A DNA stretch of 28,686 bases from Bacillota bacterium (GCA_021828405.1 JAKARZ010000025.1:1-28686), one strand, 5' to 3'; counted from the first letter of the stretch, positions 1-7,935 are shown. Made by a program: numbers and translations. The notes: a model not told the origin generated them from the sequence alone.

Positions 1-173
1 CCAGGCGGAACCGGGAGCCGCGCCGACGGACCATGTCGCCCGTCCCCCCGTCTTGCGCACATCGGGTCGATGCCGCCATCATTCTCATGCTGAGGCCCGC
101 CGGCGGGGAAACCGGTTGGCCCTCGCGGGCCAAAGGGCTTATCCCTTGCGGGGATTCACCCCTTCGGGTGTTT

Positions 174-195
174 CCGAGGGTCATCCGAGGGTCAT
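174..195. repeat. Tandem duplication of an 11-bp unit
   Basis: The unit CCGAGGGTCAT occurs twice with no gap, at 174-184 and 185-195. It lies at the degenerate 3' end of the broken methyltransferase on the minus strand. The 22 bases do not keep a reading frame. It is probably a small slippage duplication and adds to the picture of decay here. Bases 1-173 show no gene that I can support, only a weak hairpin CACCC-CTTC-GGGTG near 157-170. Confidence 0.6.
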
Positions 196-811
196 ATCCC
201 CATGGCTAACGCCGGGGGTTTTACGCCCCACATGATAAGCCACCGCCGACTCGGGGGCCGGGAAGCGAAAGCCGCCGGCGCGGGATTCGACCTGGACGAT
301 GCGATGCGGGTGAGCGTGAGACGCAAAGAAATTTCGCCCATTGCTCAGCGAAAACCTCAGGGGCCCGCTGTCCGGCACGGTGGGCAGGTGGAGGGCGGCC
401 ACCGCCTTGCGGTGCAGCGCTATCAGCTCCGGGTACTGCCGGGGGCCGTTGGTGACGGCGGACAGAATGCCCCCAGGCTTGAGGACCCGGTCCGCTTCCG
501 CAAGCGCGCCGGCGATGTCGGCGACGTGGTACAGCATGAAGTGCAGACCCACCCAGTCAAAGGTGTCGTCCGGCCACCATCGCGGGCGACTGATCCAGGC
601 CGACGTACGCGATGGACGGGCCGAGCGCGGCGCGGATGGCGGAATGCCAGCTGCCGGTCCCGGCGCCCACGTCGAGGACTGACGCCGGGTGCACCACGCC
701 GGACCGGTGGCGGGTGATGGCGTGGAACAGGTCGTCCTGCCCCCTGCCGTAGCGCCGATGGGTCATGATCCGCACCTGGAGCGGATCCACTGTTCCGTAC
801 GCTGACTGCAC
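181..811 (-). pseudogene. Class I SAM-dependent methyltransferase, internally deleted and frameshifted
   Basis: Two minus-strand pieces in different frames together make a class I methyltransferase. The upstream piece starts at a GTG at 811 and has the family-like THRRYGRGQDD segment and SAM-binding motif I (VLDVGAGTGSW), then YVGLDQSPAMVA, and stops at 557. The downstream piece resumes in another frame with DDTFDWVGLHFMLYHV and has the post-motif III block RVLKPGGIL, a RFSLSNGRNFF segment and FPAPESAVAYHV. At the junction (about 557-570) roughly 20-30 residues that normally hold the motif II loop and the GDAxxLP acidic patch are missing and the frame changes. The last residues before 181 do not look like family sequence, so the C-terminus is also eroded. 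The parent was probably a small-molecule or ubiquinone/menaquinone-type methyltransferase, but the substrate cannot be named. A defective assembly is possible, but the missing segment makes a real deletion more likely. Confidence 0.75.
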
Positions 812-1044
812 GAAGGCGGGATGGGCAAGCGGTCGATGTGCTCAGCCCTCAAGGGGCCACCCTTCCTGGCGTAAGCAGGCATGCCGATACGACCCGCCAA
901 CGCTGGTACCGGCGCCGCGTTCCCGCATGCCCCGGCTAAAGCGCGCCACGCCGGCTCATCCTAACATGTCAGCGTTGATCGGGCCTCAATTTTGCCGATG
1001 CGGGGCTGGTGGGTCCGCGACCCTGGCGCGACGGGAGGCGCAGC

Positions 1045-1788
1045 ATGGCCACCACCAGCGGATCCGGACCCGAACCCCCCAAAGTGCGGGTGGGGACGCG
1101 ACGGCGGTCGCGCCAACGCGCGGGAATCCTGCGCGAGTCGATTTTTGGCGTCAACGATGGATTGGTGGCCACGGTAGGTCTGGTGTCGGGAGAAGTGCTG
1201 TCCCATCAGCCGCATGGTGCGGTGATTGTGGCGGCCCTGTCCGCCATGGGCGCAGCCACGGTATCCATGGGTATCGGGTCGTTTCTGGCGTCGTCGACAC
1301 AAAACGCGTTTTTGCAGAAGCAGATTCGGGATCAGGACGCCAAATTGGCGCGGTGGCCCACCCACGAGCGGCGTCACGTGGTGCAACTGTTGTCCGCCAT
1401 CGGGTTGTCGCGTCACACCATCCCCCGCGCGGCCCGAGAGATCACGCGGTCCCGGCCGCGCTGGCTCCGATTCATGGTGCGCGAGCGGTTGGGCGTGCAC
1501 GAGAACCAGTGGGAGAGTCCGGTGGCCAACGCGGTCGTGATGGCGGTGGCCGTGGTCGTTGGCTCGATTCCGCCGGTCGTGCCGTTTTTGCTGCCGCTGT
1601 CCGTGACGGCCGCCCGCAATGTGGCGTGGGGGGCCTCGTTGGCCGCCGCCTTTGCCATCGGGTACGGCAAGGGGGTGGTGACCGACAGCCCCCGCCTCAC
1701 AAGCGGGGTGCAGTTTCTGCTGCTCGCTGGCGCATCGGCGGCGGTGGGAGCGGGCATCGGCTTGCTACTGGGTCAGGCCGGGGCATAG
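1045..1788 (+). CDS. VIT1/CCC1-family membrane metal carrier
   Basis: This encodes a 247-residue membrane protein. The VIT1/CCC1 family moves iron(II) or manganese across a membrane. After a basic cytosolic N-terminus comes the family signature LRESIFGVNDGLVATVGLVSG (about 26-46), which forms the first helix. The next segment (VIVAALSAMGAATVSMGIGSF) is helix 2, followed by a charged loop with an EXXERRHVVQL-like helix as in the cytosolic metal-binding domain, then three hydrophobic helices (VVMAVAVVVGSIPPVVPF, the AWGASLAAAFAIGYGKG stretch and the AGASAAVGAGIGLLLG end). Length and layout are normal. The ATG at 1045 is preceded by GGGAGG with 6 bases spacing; a longer form from 1009 has no such site. 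It meets the decayed oxidoreductase tail to tail with a 24-bp overlap. An MntR-like regulator lies about 22 kb away and could share the metal, but no operator is seen here. Confidence 0.88.
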   Translation: MATTSGSGPEPPKVRVGTRRRSRQRAGILRESIFGVNDGLVATVGLVSGEVLSHQPHGAVIVAALSAMGAATVSMGIGSFLASSTQNAFLQKQIRDQDAKLARWPTHERRHVVQLLSAIGLSRHTIPRAAREITRSRPRWLRFMVRERLGVHENQWESPVANAVVMAVAVVVGSIPPVVPFLLPLSVTAARNVAWGASLAAAFAIGYGKGVVTDSPRLTSGVQFLLLAGASAAVGAGIGLLLGQAGA

Positions 1789-3514
1789 AAGCGGACAGGG
1801 TCCAGCGACTGCGGAAGTGGGGGCACTCAAGAGCTGCTGGGTCAACAGGTCGCCTGCCGCGTCCACCATGGCCACCCCATGACCGCTGAATCCGCCCGTC
1901 ACGCAGAGACCAGGGGCCACCGGGCCAACCAGCGGCAGGTGGTCCGGCGTGAACCCCATGATGCCCGCCCACCGGTCCGTGACGGCGACGGCTCCGCCCG
2001 GCCACCGGGCCGCGAGCGTCTTGAATGCGGGGACTTGGAACCAGCACGTCGGTCGCCTCGGTGTCGACGTCGAGATGGCGCCGCCCTCCGAGCACCAAGG
2101 ATCCGTCCGGGCGGGGACGCCAGTACAGGTATCCAGGGTCGGCGTCCACGGGATATGGGTAGTCCGGGGCCACGGGACCGGTGGCCGGCACCTGACCCGC
2201 GTGGGGCGCACTACGGGGGTGAGGCCCGTGTAGAGGACCACGCGCTCCACCCGAACGTGGTTCCCGCCTACGGTAAGACGGATGCCCGCCCCATCCTGGA
2301 CGGTCCAGGCCGTCACGCGCGCCCCGGTGTACCACTGCACGCCGACGCGTCCGGCCTGGCGCACAAGCTTTGCGAGCAGATGCACCGGCTGCACCGCGCC
2401 GTTTTCGGGAAAAAAGGCCGCGTGGGGGAGTCCCAGGGACCGGAGGCTCGCGGGCACCCGCCCTGGCATCCATGACTCGGCCGCCACCCCGTCCTCCACG
2501 AGCCATCGCACGGTGTTCGCCAACGTCTCCCTTTCGTCCGGCGCGCCCAGGTACAGGCTGCCGGTTTCCCAGTATTCGGCCCGCTCGCCGTCGGGACTCT
2601 ACACGGCACGGACGTGTTGCCGATTGCTCTGCGAGAGCGCCAGCAGCTCGCGCGCCGCGGGCCGCCCCAATTGACCCACCAAGGTGGCGTACAGCTCACT
2701 GGTGCCCCCCAAGACAAAGCCGGCGTTGCGCCCAGGGGCGCCATGGGCCAGCGGGCGGTCGCTCAAGACGGTGATGGCCCACCGGCCGGCCGCCTGCGCA
2801 CTGGCGTGGTACGCCAGCCAGGCGGCCATCAGGCCCCCGCCCACGATGGCCAAGTCCACCCGCGTCGGCCCAGGGCCGTCTCCCCAGCGCGCCACCGGCA
2901 CCGGGGCCTCGCGGTGCCAGACGCTGGGCAGGTCGACGACGGCCCCATGCCGAGCCGCCCGCCATTCCCGCTCCAAAAGTCCGTACAGCAACATGTCATG
3001 CGGCTGGCCGTCCCGCACCAGAAACTCCCGAAAGGTGCCTTCCCGGACAAAGCCCATGCCTTCGTACAGACGAATGGCGCGGGTGTTGTAGGCAAACACG
3101 GTCAGCGACAGCCGCCGGAGGTTGACCTCGTCAAAGGCAAAGCGCATCAGCAGACCCAGCGCCTCCCGGCCAAAGCCTTGACCCCACTCGGTTGGGGATA
3201 TCTCCATCGCCAGCCACCCCCCCGCGCTGGGCCCAGAGTACCTCATCCAGGGCGACGATCCCCACCAGACGGGGATCCTCCTCCTGGGTGCGCACGGCAA
3301 ACGGGAAGCCGCCGGCGGTTTTGAGCGTGGTCCACCCCGCCGTCAGTGCATCGGCCGCGGGGGGTGTGGCGGGATCCGCATCCAGGTGCCGAAGAAACCT
3401 CCCATCCCGATGCCAGGCGGCCACGGCCACCCCGTCATCCGCGGTGAGGGCATCCAGGTACAGTCGGGGACCGGCAAGATGATTGCACACTCCGTGGGCA
3501 GGGTTCGCAGGCAC
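1765..3514 (-). pseudogene. Decayed GNAT acetyltransferase plus FAD-dependent (DAO-type) oxidoreductase
   Basis: Reading from 3514 on the minus strand, the first part is a RimJ/RimL-like GNAT acetyltransferase (AGPRLYLDALTADD, later EWGQGFGREALGLLMRFAF and NLRRLSLTVFAYNTRAI). Its frame breaks in a G7 run (plus-strand C7, 3217-3223); one G fewer would restore it. Without a stop, the frame runs into a DAO-type oxidoreductase with the FAD-binding VDLAIVGGGLMAAWLAYH and GRNAGFVLGG. An in-frame TAG at 2599-2601 follows HVRAV; the same frame then continues SPDGERAEYWETGSLYL. Two further indels (about 2198 and 2029) shift to a second frame (GQVPATGP, PGYLYWRP, SLVLGGRRH) and back (AFKTLAARWPGG to FTPDHLPLVGP and VTGGFSGHGVAM). 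One nonsense change and three indels mean it is not functional as read. An AAGGAG site lies 9 bases before the GTG at 3514; a TTG at 3523 is an alternative start. Whether the two domains were ancestrally fused or joined by loss of a start is open. Confidence 0.85.
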
Positions 3515-3549
3515 ATCCTTCAACTCCTTCGTTCTGTCGGCGACCCTCC

Positions 3550-3558
3550 TGGTATGAT
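3550..3558 (+). promoter_or_regulatory. Extended -10 promoter element for the UGA-containing redoxin
   Basis: TGGTATGAT gives an extended -10 (TGn followed by TATGAT, 5 of 6 to consensus). No convincing -35 is seen 17 bases upstream, which is usual for extended -10 promoters. The predicted start near 3565 would leave a leader of about 27 bases carrying the GGGGAGG ribosome site before the ATG at 3592. Confidence 0.5.
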
Positions 3559-3591
3559 ACCGGCGAACGCCCAGGATGGGGAGGAAACCTC

Positions 3592-4044
3592 ATGGAGACC
3601 CGGACAATCCCCGAGTTCCAGGCCGACGACATTCGCGGCACGCCCTTTCGGGCGTCGGATTTAGTGGCGCGCGCGCCCGTGCTCGTGGCCATGCTGCGGG
3701 GGCTGTTCTGACCCTACTGCCGACGGCAGCTCGTGGAGCTGCGCGATCAGTACCCGGCCCTCCGAGCGGCCGGCATTCAGGTGGTGGTTATCGGCCCCGA
3801 CCGGCCCGAGGCGCTCCGCGCGTATTTTGAGAAGGAGCACATCTCCTTCGAGGCCATTGCGGATCCTTCACGGCACGTGCTGAAGGCGTGGGGGCAGCAG
3901 TACCGCTGGTACACGGTGGGCGTTCTGCCGGCCATGCTGGCCATCGCGCCGTCGGGAGAGGTGGTGTGGCAGCACTATGCGAAGAGCCCCCAGGATCTGC
4001 CGAGGATCAAAGATGCGGCGGCGGCACTGGGTCGGACACTGTGA
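3592..4044 (+). CDS. Prx-like thioredoxin-fold redoxin, candidate selenoprotein with UGA (Sec) at codon 40
   Basis: From the ATG at 3592 (GGAGG at 3580-3584) one frame runs to the TGA at 4042-4044, interrupted only by a TGA at 3709-3711, codon 40. The surrounding residues read MLRGLF-[UGA]-PYCRRQLVEL. Relatives of the AhpC/TSA Prx-like group have cysteine there, giving a CxxC redox motif, so the product would have UxxC. The rest is intact and typical: GIQVVVIGPDRPEALRAY, then ISFEAIADPSRHVLKAWG, then the cis-proline loop VGVLPAMLAIAPSGEVVW. Total length is 150 residues including Sec, as expected. A hairpin suited to a bacterial SECIS follows the UGA. Likely role: cytosolic thiol/peroxide redox enzyme; its partner is unknown. 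An ordinary TGC-to-TGA nonsense mutation is the alternative, but a second redoxin in the window shows the same pattern. Without Sec insertion only a 39-residue fragment is made, although a GTG at 3733 could restart internally. Confidence 0.78.
3726..3742 (+). promoter_or_regulatory. Candidate bacterial SECIS hairpin of the redoxin
   Basis: GCAGCTC (3726-3732) and GAGCTGC (3736-3742) form a perfect 7-bp stem around a GTG loop. The loop begins 21 bases after the UGA (3709-3711). Known bacterial SECIS elements lie in the coding region just downstream of UGA, with a small apical loop carrying G at position 1 or 2 at roughly 16-37 bases distance; this fits. The same bases encode QLVEL, which can form such a palindrome by chance, so the hairpin alone is weak evidence. 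Confidence 0.5.
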
Positions 4045-4117
4045 CAACCGGCACCGGTCGGGACGGTCGGGCCGACCCGACCCGGGACGAGCGTTCTACG
4101 GGTCGCGCTGGGTCGGC

Positions 4118-4510
4118 TTACGTCGCAGCCGATGGGCTGACGTCGGCGTCAAACGACATGATGTCCCCGTTGCGCGCCTGTGACAACGCCCGCAAATAGC
4201 AGTCGGCAAAATCGATCGCCCGTGCGCCAAAAGCGTGCAAGGCTGCCACGACGATGTCGCGATCGTCGCACTCAACGCCTTCGAACAACAGCACTTCGAT
4301 GAGAATGTCGGCAATAACCGCCCGGTCCATTCGGTAGACCGGTCCCTTTAACACGTAGCAACATTCGGCGACGATGAGCGGAACGAGCACGAGGCGCTGT
4401 TCTCCGCGCTCCGCACGCCGGAAAACGTCCAGCGCCCGGGCGGAGAGCGTGGGATGATCGTTTAATAACAGGCGCAAGATGACGTTGGTATCCAGCAGGG
4501 TTCGCGTCAC
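4118..4510 (-). CDS. vapC: PIN-domain toxin, VapC family
   Basis: This encodes a 130-residue PIN-domain ribonuclease. VapC toxins cleave tRNA or rRNA when not bound by their antitoxin. The N-terminus LLDTNVILRLLLNDHP carries the first conserved Asp of the metal site. An E in VAECCYVLKG and the later acidic pair in ARAIDFADCYLRALS complete the usual PIN quartet, with FDADVS close to the end. The GTG start at 4510 overlaps the antitoxin stop in a GTGA arrangement, so the two are translationally coupled, antitoxin first. It converges on the UGA-containing redoxin, with 73 bases between their ends. Confidence 0.88.
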   Translation of the reverse strand: MTRTLLDTNVILRLLLNDHPTLSARALDVFRRAERGEQRLVLVPLIVAECCYVLKGPVYRMDRAVIADILIEVLLFEGVECDDRDIVVAALHAFGARAIDFADCYLRALSQARNGDIMSFDADVSPSAAT

Positions 4511-4779
4511 GAGATGGACCCCGGCGCGTGGTGGCCGTTGGCCCGTTCATCCTGGGCTTGGCGCCGAGCCTCAGCGAGAGGCACATAGACAATATGCGGG
4601 CTGCTGAGCCGTCCCAGCAACTGGTCAGCCGTCGTGCTGGGTACCACTTCCAGTACCACCTCGCCGCTGTCCGTCTCGCGGTAAAGCACCGTATCGCCGA
4701 TCTGAGCCCTCAAACGCTGGCGGACTGCCCGGGGCAATGTCATCTGATACTTGGCCGTCAACTTGGCCGTATGAATCAC
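4507..4779 (-). CDS. vapB: AbrB/SpoVT-type antitoxin, VapB family
   Basis: This is a 90-residue protein with the AbrB swapped-hairpin DNA-binding fold at residues 1-50: KLTAKYQMTLPRAVRQRLRAQIGDTVLYRE followed by a strand GEVVLEVVP. The C-terminal part (LLGRLSSPHIVYVPLAEARRQAQDERANG) is the kind of flexible, charged tail that wraps the PIN toxin. It is expected to neutralise the adjacent VapC and repress its own promoter. The GTG start at 4779 is preceded by a very good GTAGGAGGTG ribosome site. TATACT at 4816-4821 could be a -10, though the matching -35 is poor. The coupled 4-bp overlap with vapC supports the pairing. Confidence 0.85.
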   Translation of the reverse strand: MIHTAKLTAKYQMTLPRAVRQRLRAQIGDTVLYRETDSGEVVLEVVPSTTADQLLGRLSSPHIVYVPLAEARRQAQDERANGHHAPGSIS

Positions 4780-5027
4780 GGGACACCTCCTACAAAGTCT
4801 ATATCCCGGGGGCAGTATATCATTCTCCTGTCAGGCTCGCCAGCGTCGGCTGTCGAAGTCAATGCCTTACGTAGGCGGTGTGAAGGACAAGGCGCGTGGG
4901 AAGGAAAGTCAGGTACCGCCTGGAGGGCGCGACAGCGCTACGCCGGGCACCCTTGATTCGTACGCCGCGTCCCGTTGCACTATACAAACTAAAGTGTCCC
5001 CCGGGAGAGCACCACAGGGGGGATCGC

Positions 5028-5790
5028 ATGGCAGCGGTGACGGTAGACAACTGGTTGGTCCTGCCGCGGGTGGCGGAGCCTGCTTTGGACATGGTGGAAC
5101 GGCCCGTGGAGCAGGTGGCCGAGGCCGAGCGCCTGACGGACCACGCCTCGCCCTGCGCGTGGTGGATCCGTTCCTGCGACACCAACGGGGGCGGCGGCCT
5201 GATCCAGGATGGAGACATCCAGTAGATGACGGCGGGCAGCGGCATCCTGCACGACGAGATGCTCACGGACGAACTGGTCATGACCGGCGGCTATTTTCAT
5301 GGCATTCAGCTGTGGGCGAACCTGCCCAAGCGGCTCAAAGGGACGGCTCCGCGCTATCAGGACATCCGGGGCGACCGGCTCTTGCTCTTGACATCGCACG
5401 ATGGGTCGAGCCTCATTCGCCTCATCGCCGGGAGCCTCGGGGGGCATGAGGGGCCGGGATCCACGTGGACCCTGATTGTGCTGGCGCACGCCAGCGTAGC
5501 GCTGGGCGCTCAGTTGCACTTGCCATGGAACCCGGCATTCAGCGAGAGGGCCTACGCGTTGTTGGGCCCTGGCACCGCCGACCGCGAGGGCGCCCCGCTC
5601 GCCGAGGGCCCCTGGCGGTGTTTGGACCCGGGGACGCCGTCACGGTGGCGGGCCGGCTGCGGCAGAGCGAGCGGAGCCCGAACATGGAAGGACTGCTGCT
5701 GGGGGGAGAGCCCATTTGGGAGCCCATCACCCACTGGGGCCATTTGTGATGAACACGCGCGAAGAGATCGCAGTTCAGTGGCACGGGGAA
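5028..5790 (+). pseudogene. Pirin-family protein, inactivated
   Basis: Pirins are iron-binding bicupins, some with quercetinase activity. The start at 5028 (GGGGGG upstream) reads through GLIQDGDIQ to a TAG at 5223-5225. The next codons are MTAGSGILHDEM, and pirins have tryptophan between Q and M (QWMTAG), so TGG has most likely become TAG. The same frame goes on with YFHGIQLWANLPKRLKGTAPRYQDI, the classic pirin core. Near 5606-5611 it shifts to a second frame (PLAVFGPGDAVTVAG, LLLGGEPIWEPITHWG) and near 5737-5741 to a third (GPFVMNTREEI, the pirin C-terminal signature). One nonsense change and two indels make it a pseudogene. The protein end after VMNTREEI is not recognisable. The TAG is not at a redox site and nothing suggests recoding. 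Confidence 0.88.
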
Positions 5791-6188
5791 CGCGACGGGG
5801 TGTACGACGAGGACCGCTCGCCGATCCGGACGGGGCATGCCCCCGGGTCATGGCGAGCGGGCGCCCCACCGCGCGGAGCCTCCTCCACCGGTTGCGCATC
5901 CCCCATCTGCCACGGGCGGTGAACTACCTCAATCGCCACCCGGACCACGTGGGGGTCGCGCTCCTCGGCGTCTAGCGCGGTCGGCCCCGGCCATCCCCGT
6001 CACCGACCCGGGCTCCGCACGGGGTCGTCCCCTGCCGCCTGATGGCCCGCAGCCGGCCTCGTGCCGGTCCCGCGCAGCGCGGCACGCCGCGAGCCGGCCT
6101 CTTCGCTTTGTGCAGCACTTCACGTCGTCGTATCCGCTGCAAACCGGCTCAAACCTTGACGTTACCGTGAGGGGTGAGGCAAGCGATG
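5791..6188. other. About 400 bp without a supportable gene
   Basis: This stretch follows the broken pirin and shows no family motif that I recognise. One frame ends at 5975 with the protein-like HLPRAVNYLNRHPDHVGVALLGV, read as HLPRAVNYL and DHVGVALLG, which may be the eroded tail of another gene. AGCCGGCCTC occurs twice (about 6050 and 6091) around a GC-rich inverted repeat. It is probably decayed coding DNA. Confidence 0.4.
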
Positions 6189-6217
6189 TTGACGCAGGGA
6201 CGTCAATTAGTTAGACT
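6189..6217 (+). promoter_or_regulatory. Promoter with overlapping inverted repeat, ahead of the second toxin
   Basis: TTGACG (6189-6194), a 17-base spacer and TAGACT (6212-6217) make a good sigma-70-type promoter. The -35 is one arm of the inverted repeat TTGACG-N6-CGTCAA (6189-6206). This is the layout expected of an autoregulated toxin-antitoxin operon, where the antitoxin complex covers the -35. Confidence 0.5.
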
Positions 6218-6219
6218 AG

Positions 6220-6324
6220 TCAAAACGACCAGCCGGAGGTGGCGGGGATGAGAAGCTGCGGCGCCGTACGCGCCCTATCGAGGGCGGACTGCGTCAACTC
6301 ATCGAGGAAGGCCGGCGCTTCTGA
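6220..6324 (+). pseudogene. Remnant of a VapB-like antitoxin
   Basis: An open frame ending in a TGA that overlaps the toxin ATG (TGATG at 6322-6326) encodes DEKLRRRTRPIEGGLRQLIEE and GRRF at its end, which resembles the helical C-terminus of a small antitoxin. The frame has no ATG, GTG or TTG start before a stop at 6217-6219. A GGAGG with a well-spaced ATG (6248) is present but in another frame, so the N-terminal DNA-binding part seems lost or frameshifted. The identification rests on context and composition only. Confidence 0.35.
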
Positions 6325-6734
6325 TGGCTTTCGTGCTGGATGCCTCGGTGACCCTGTCGTGGTGCTTGCCGGATGAATCCAACAGCTATGCCGCCCGCGT
6401 GCTGGCCCGCTTGACGGAGGACCAGGCGCTGGTCCCACCCATCTGGCCACTGGAGGTGACCAATGCCCTCGTGGTGGCTCAACGCCGCAATCGTCTCTCC
6501 GGCGAACAGCTTACCGTTGCGCTGTCTCTGCTCAAACACCTGGACATCGAGGTGGAGACGCCGGTACCCGCGTACCTCATAGGCCCGACCGTCGACATCG
6601 CCGTTGTCCGAACGCTCTCCGTCTATGACGCCGCTTATGTGGAGCTGGCGCGCCACCGGGGTTGTCCGCTGGCCACGGCGGACGGGCGGCTGGCAACAGC
6701 CGCGGCGTCCGCCGGTGTGAAAATCCTCGACTGA
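6324..6734 (+). CDS. vapC: PIN-domain toxin, VapC family (second locus)
   Basis: This is a 136-residue PIN-domain protein of the group beginning FVLDASVTLSWCLPDE, with the first metal-binding Asp at residue 6. The conserved Glu is in PLEVTNALVVAQRR (about 48). The third and fourth acidic residues are in LSVYDAAYVELARHRGCPLATADGRL (about 100 and 118), which is the standard C-terminal PIN core. Length is normal and the frame is intact. Expected activity is sequence-specific RNA cleavage. Its start overlaps the end of the eroded antitoxin frame, so it appears to be a toxin with a damaged partner; it may be weakly translated, inactive, or held in check by another antitoxin. Confidence 0.82.
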   Translation: MAFVLDASVTLSWCLPDESNSYAARVLARLTEDQALVPPIWPLEVTNALVVAQRRNRLSGEQLTVALSLLKHLDIEVETPVPAYLIGPTVDIAVVRTLSVYDAAYVELARHRGCPLATADGRLATAAASAGVKILD

Positions 6735-6762
6735 CTCAGGCTGAGCCAGTCACGTCTCGCGG

Positions 6763-7827
6763 TCACAGGAGGAAGTGCGCCGCCACGCCGGTGAGAAGGC
6801 CCGCCAGCAGCACCAGAGCCGCCAGTCGAGCGAGGTCCGCCTTTGAGACGGCCTGACTCACCATGGCCATGGATGGCAAGCTGATGGCCGGCAGCGTCAT
6901 CATGAGGGCGCCGCCGGCCATGCTGGACAAGCCGTAGCTCATGAGGGACGAGACGATGGGAATCTCGCCGGCGGTGGGGATGACAAACAACGTGCCCGCG
7001 ATTGCTAGGCCAAAAAACAGCAGGGCGCTTTGCCCGAGGGCGGGGCCCATGGCCGGAAACAGCACCGCGCGGATCGCGCCGAGCACCCCGACGATGATCA
7101 GGTACTCTGGGATCAAGGTCCGGGCGAGGCGGCCCAGCGCTTTGAAGAACCGCGCCGGCCGCGAGCCAGTCGGAGTCGGGGCCGACACGTCCACCTGCTG
7201 GGCTACGGCGGCGGCTTCGGCGCGCGTGGCCCAGCGGTTGCCGATATAGGCGGCGCCCGCCACCAGCAGGACCCCCATCACGATGCGCAGGAGCGCCCAG
7301 TTCCACCCCAGCACGAACCCCATGAACACGATGGTGGCCGGATTCAGCACGGGATTGCCCACCCAGTACGCAAACACCGCCCCGGTTGACACGTTTTGGC
7401 GCTTCAAGCTGACGGCGATGGGCGCGGAGCAACAGGTGCACATCATCGACGGGACGGCCGCCGCGGCGGCAACCCCGGCCGCTCCCCAATTGGCCCGACC
7501 CATGAGCTTCACCAGCCAGCCGTCCGGCAGCAGGGACTCGATGCCCGCGGCGATGACCATGCCGACGATGAAGGCAATCCAAATGTCCTTCACATAGGCC
7601 TCGGCATAGGATACCGCGGCCGCAATGCCCACGGGCGGCGCCGCGCGGTGGGCGCCGGTCACCATTGAGGCGCCCAGCGTGTGGGAGGCCGCCACCGAGA
7701 ACGCTTTTACGAAGTAAGGACTCCACTTGGCAACGAAGATCCCCGCCAGCGCCAGTCCCATGAACACGACAACCGGCCACACGGTAGCGGATCGCCGAGG
7801 TTCCACAGGCGTTTCCAGCGAATTCAA
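6763..7827 (-). CDS. Permease of the YraQ/ArsP (DUF318, SO_0444) family
   Basis: This is a 354-residue polytopic membrane protein with about eight hydrophobic segments. It carries the family hallmark VPSMMCTCCSAPIAVSLKRQ (about 130-148), a cysteine cluster in the first permease repeat, and the related PTAGEIPIVSSLMSYG in the second repeat. GAVFAYWVGNPVLNPATIVFMGF is also typical. Members are linked to efflux of organoarsenicals or other soft metal(loid)s, but the substrate of this one is unknown. The TTG start at 7827 has GGAGG 7 bases upstream (GGAGGTGGGCGG then TTG). It is divergent from a LysR regulator across 186 bp holding a palindrome, which makes control by that regulator likely. Confidence 0.82.
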   Translation of the reverse strand: MNSLETPVEPRRSATVWPVVVFMGLALAGIFVAKWSPYFVKAFSVAASHTLGASMVTGAHRAAPPVGIAAAVSYAEAYVKDIWIAFIVGMVIAAGIESLLPDGWLVKLMGRANWGAAGVAAAAAVPSMMCTCCSAPIAVSLKRQNVSTGAVFAYWVGNPVLNPATIVFMGFVLGWNWALLRIVMGVLLVAGAAYIGNRWATRAEAAAVAQQVDVSAPTPTGSRPARFFKALGRLARTLIPEYLIIVGVLGAIRAVLFPAMGPALGQSALLFFGLAIAGTLFVIPTAGEIPIVSSLMSYGLSSMAGGALMMTLPAISLPSMAMVSQAVSKADLARLAALVLLAGLLTGVAAHFLL

Positions 7828-7935
7828 CCGCCCACCTCCACGAGGAAGTTTGAAGCCCTAACAGCATATCCGCGGGGCATCCCCCCGCGACCTTTGATAC
7901 GATAGTTGCATCACGATAAACTTTACGCCTGCATG

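Noticed and set aside
2599..2601. TAG in the oxidoreductase as a recoding site
   Set aside because: It is not at a functional residue, and three frameshifts in the same unit show loss of function.
3709..3711. UGA read as Trp or Gly through an altered genetic code
   Set aside because: UGA is used as a normal stop for many intact genes in the window, including the redoxin itself, and Trp residues are encoded by TGG throughout.
5223..5225. TAG in the pirin as pyrrolysine or programmed readthrough
   Set aside because: The site is a conserved Trp, not a Lys or catalytic residue, and the same gene has two further indels, so simple decay explains it.
6635..7867. Long minus-strand frame overlapping the permease and the second toxin
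   Set aside because: It is an out-of-frame reading of the permease, dominated by Arg, Gly and His with no hydrophobic helices, while the other frame has a full set of membrane segments and the CTCC motif.
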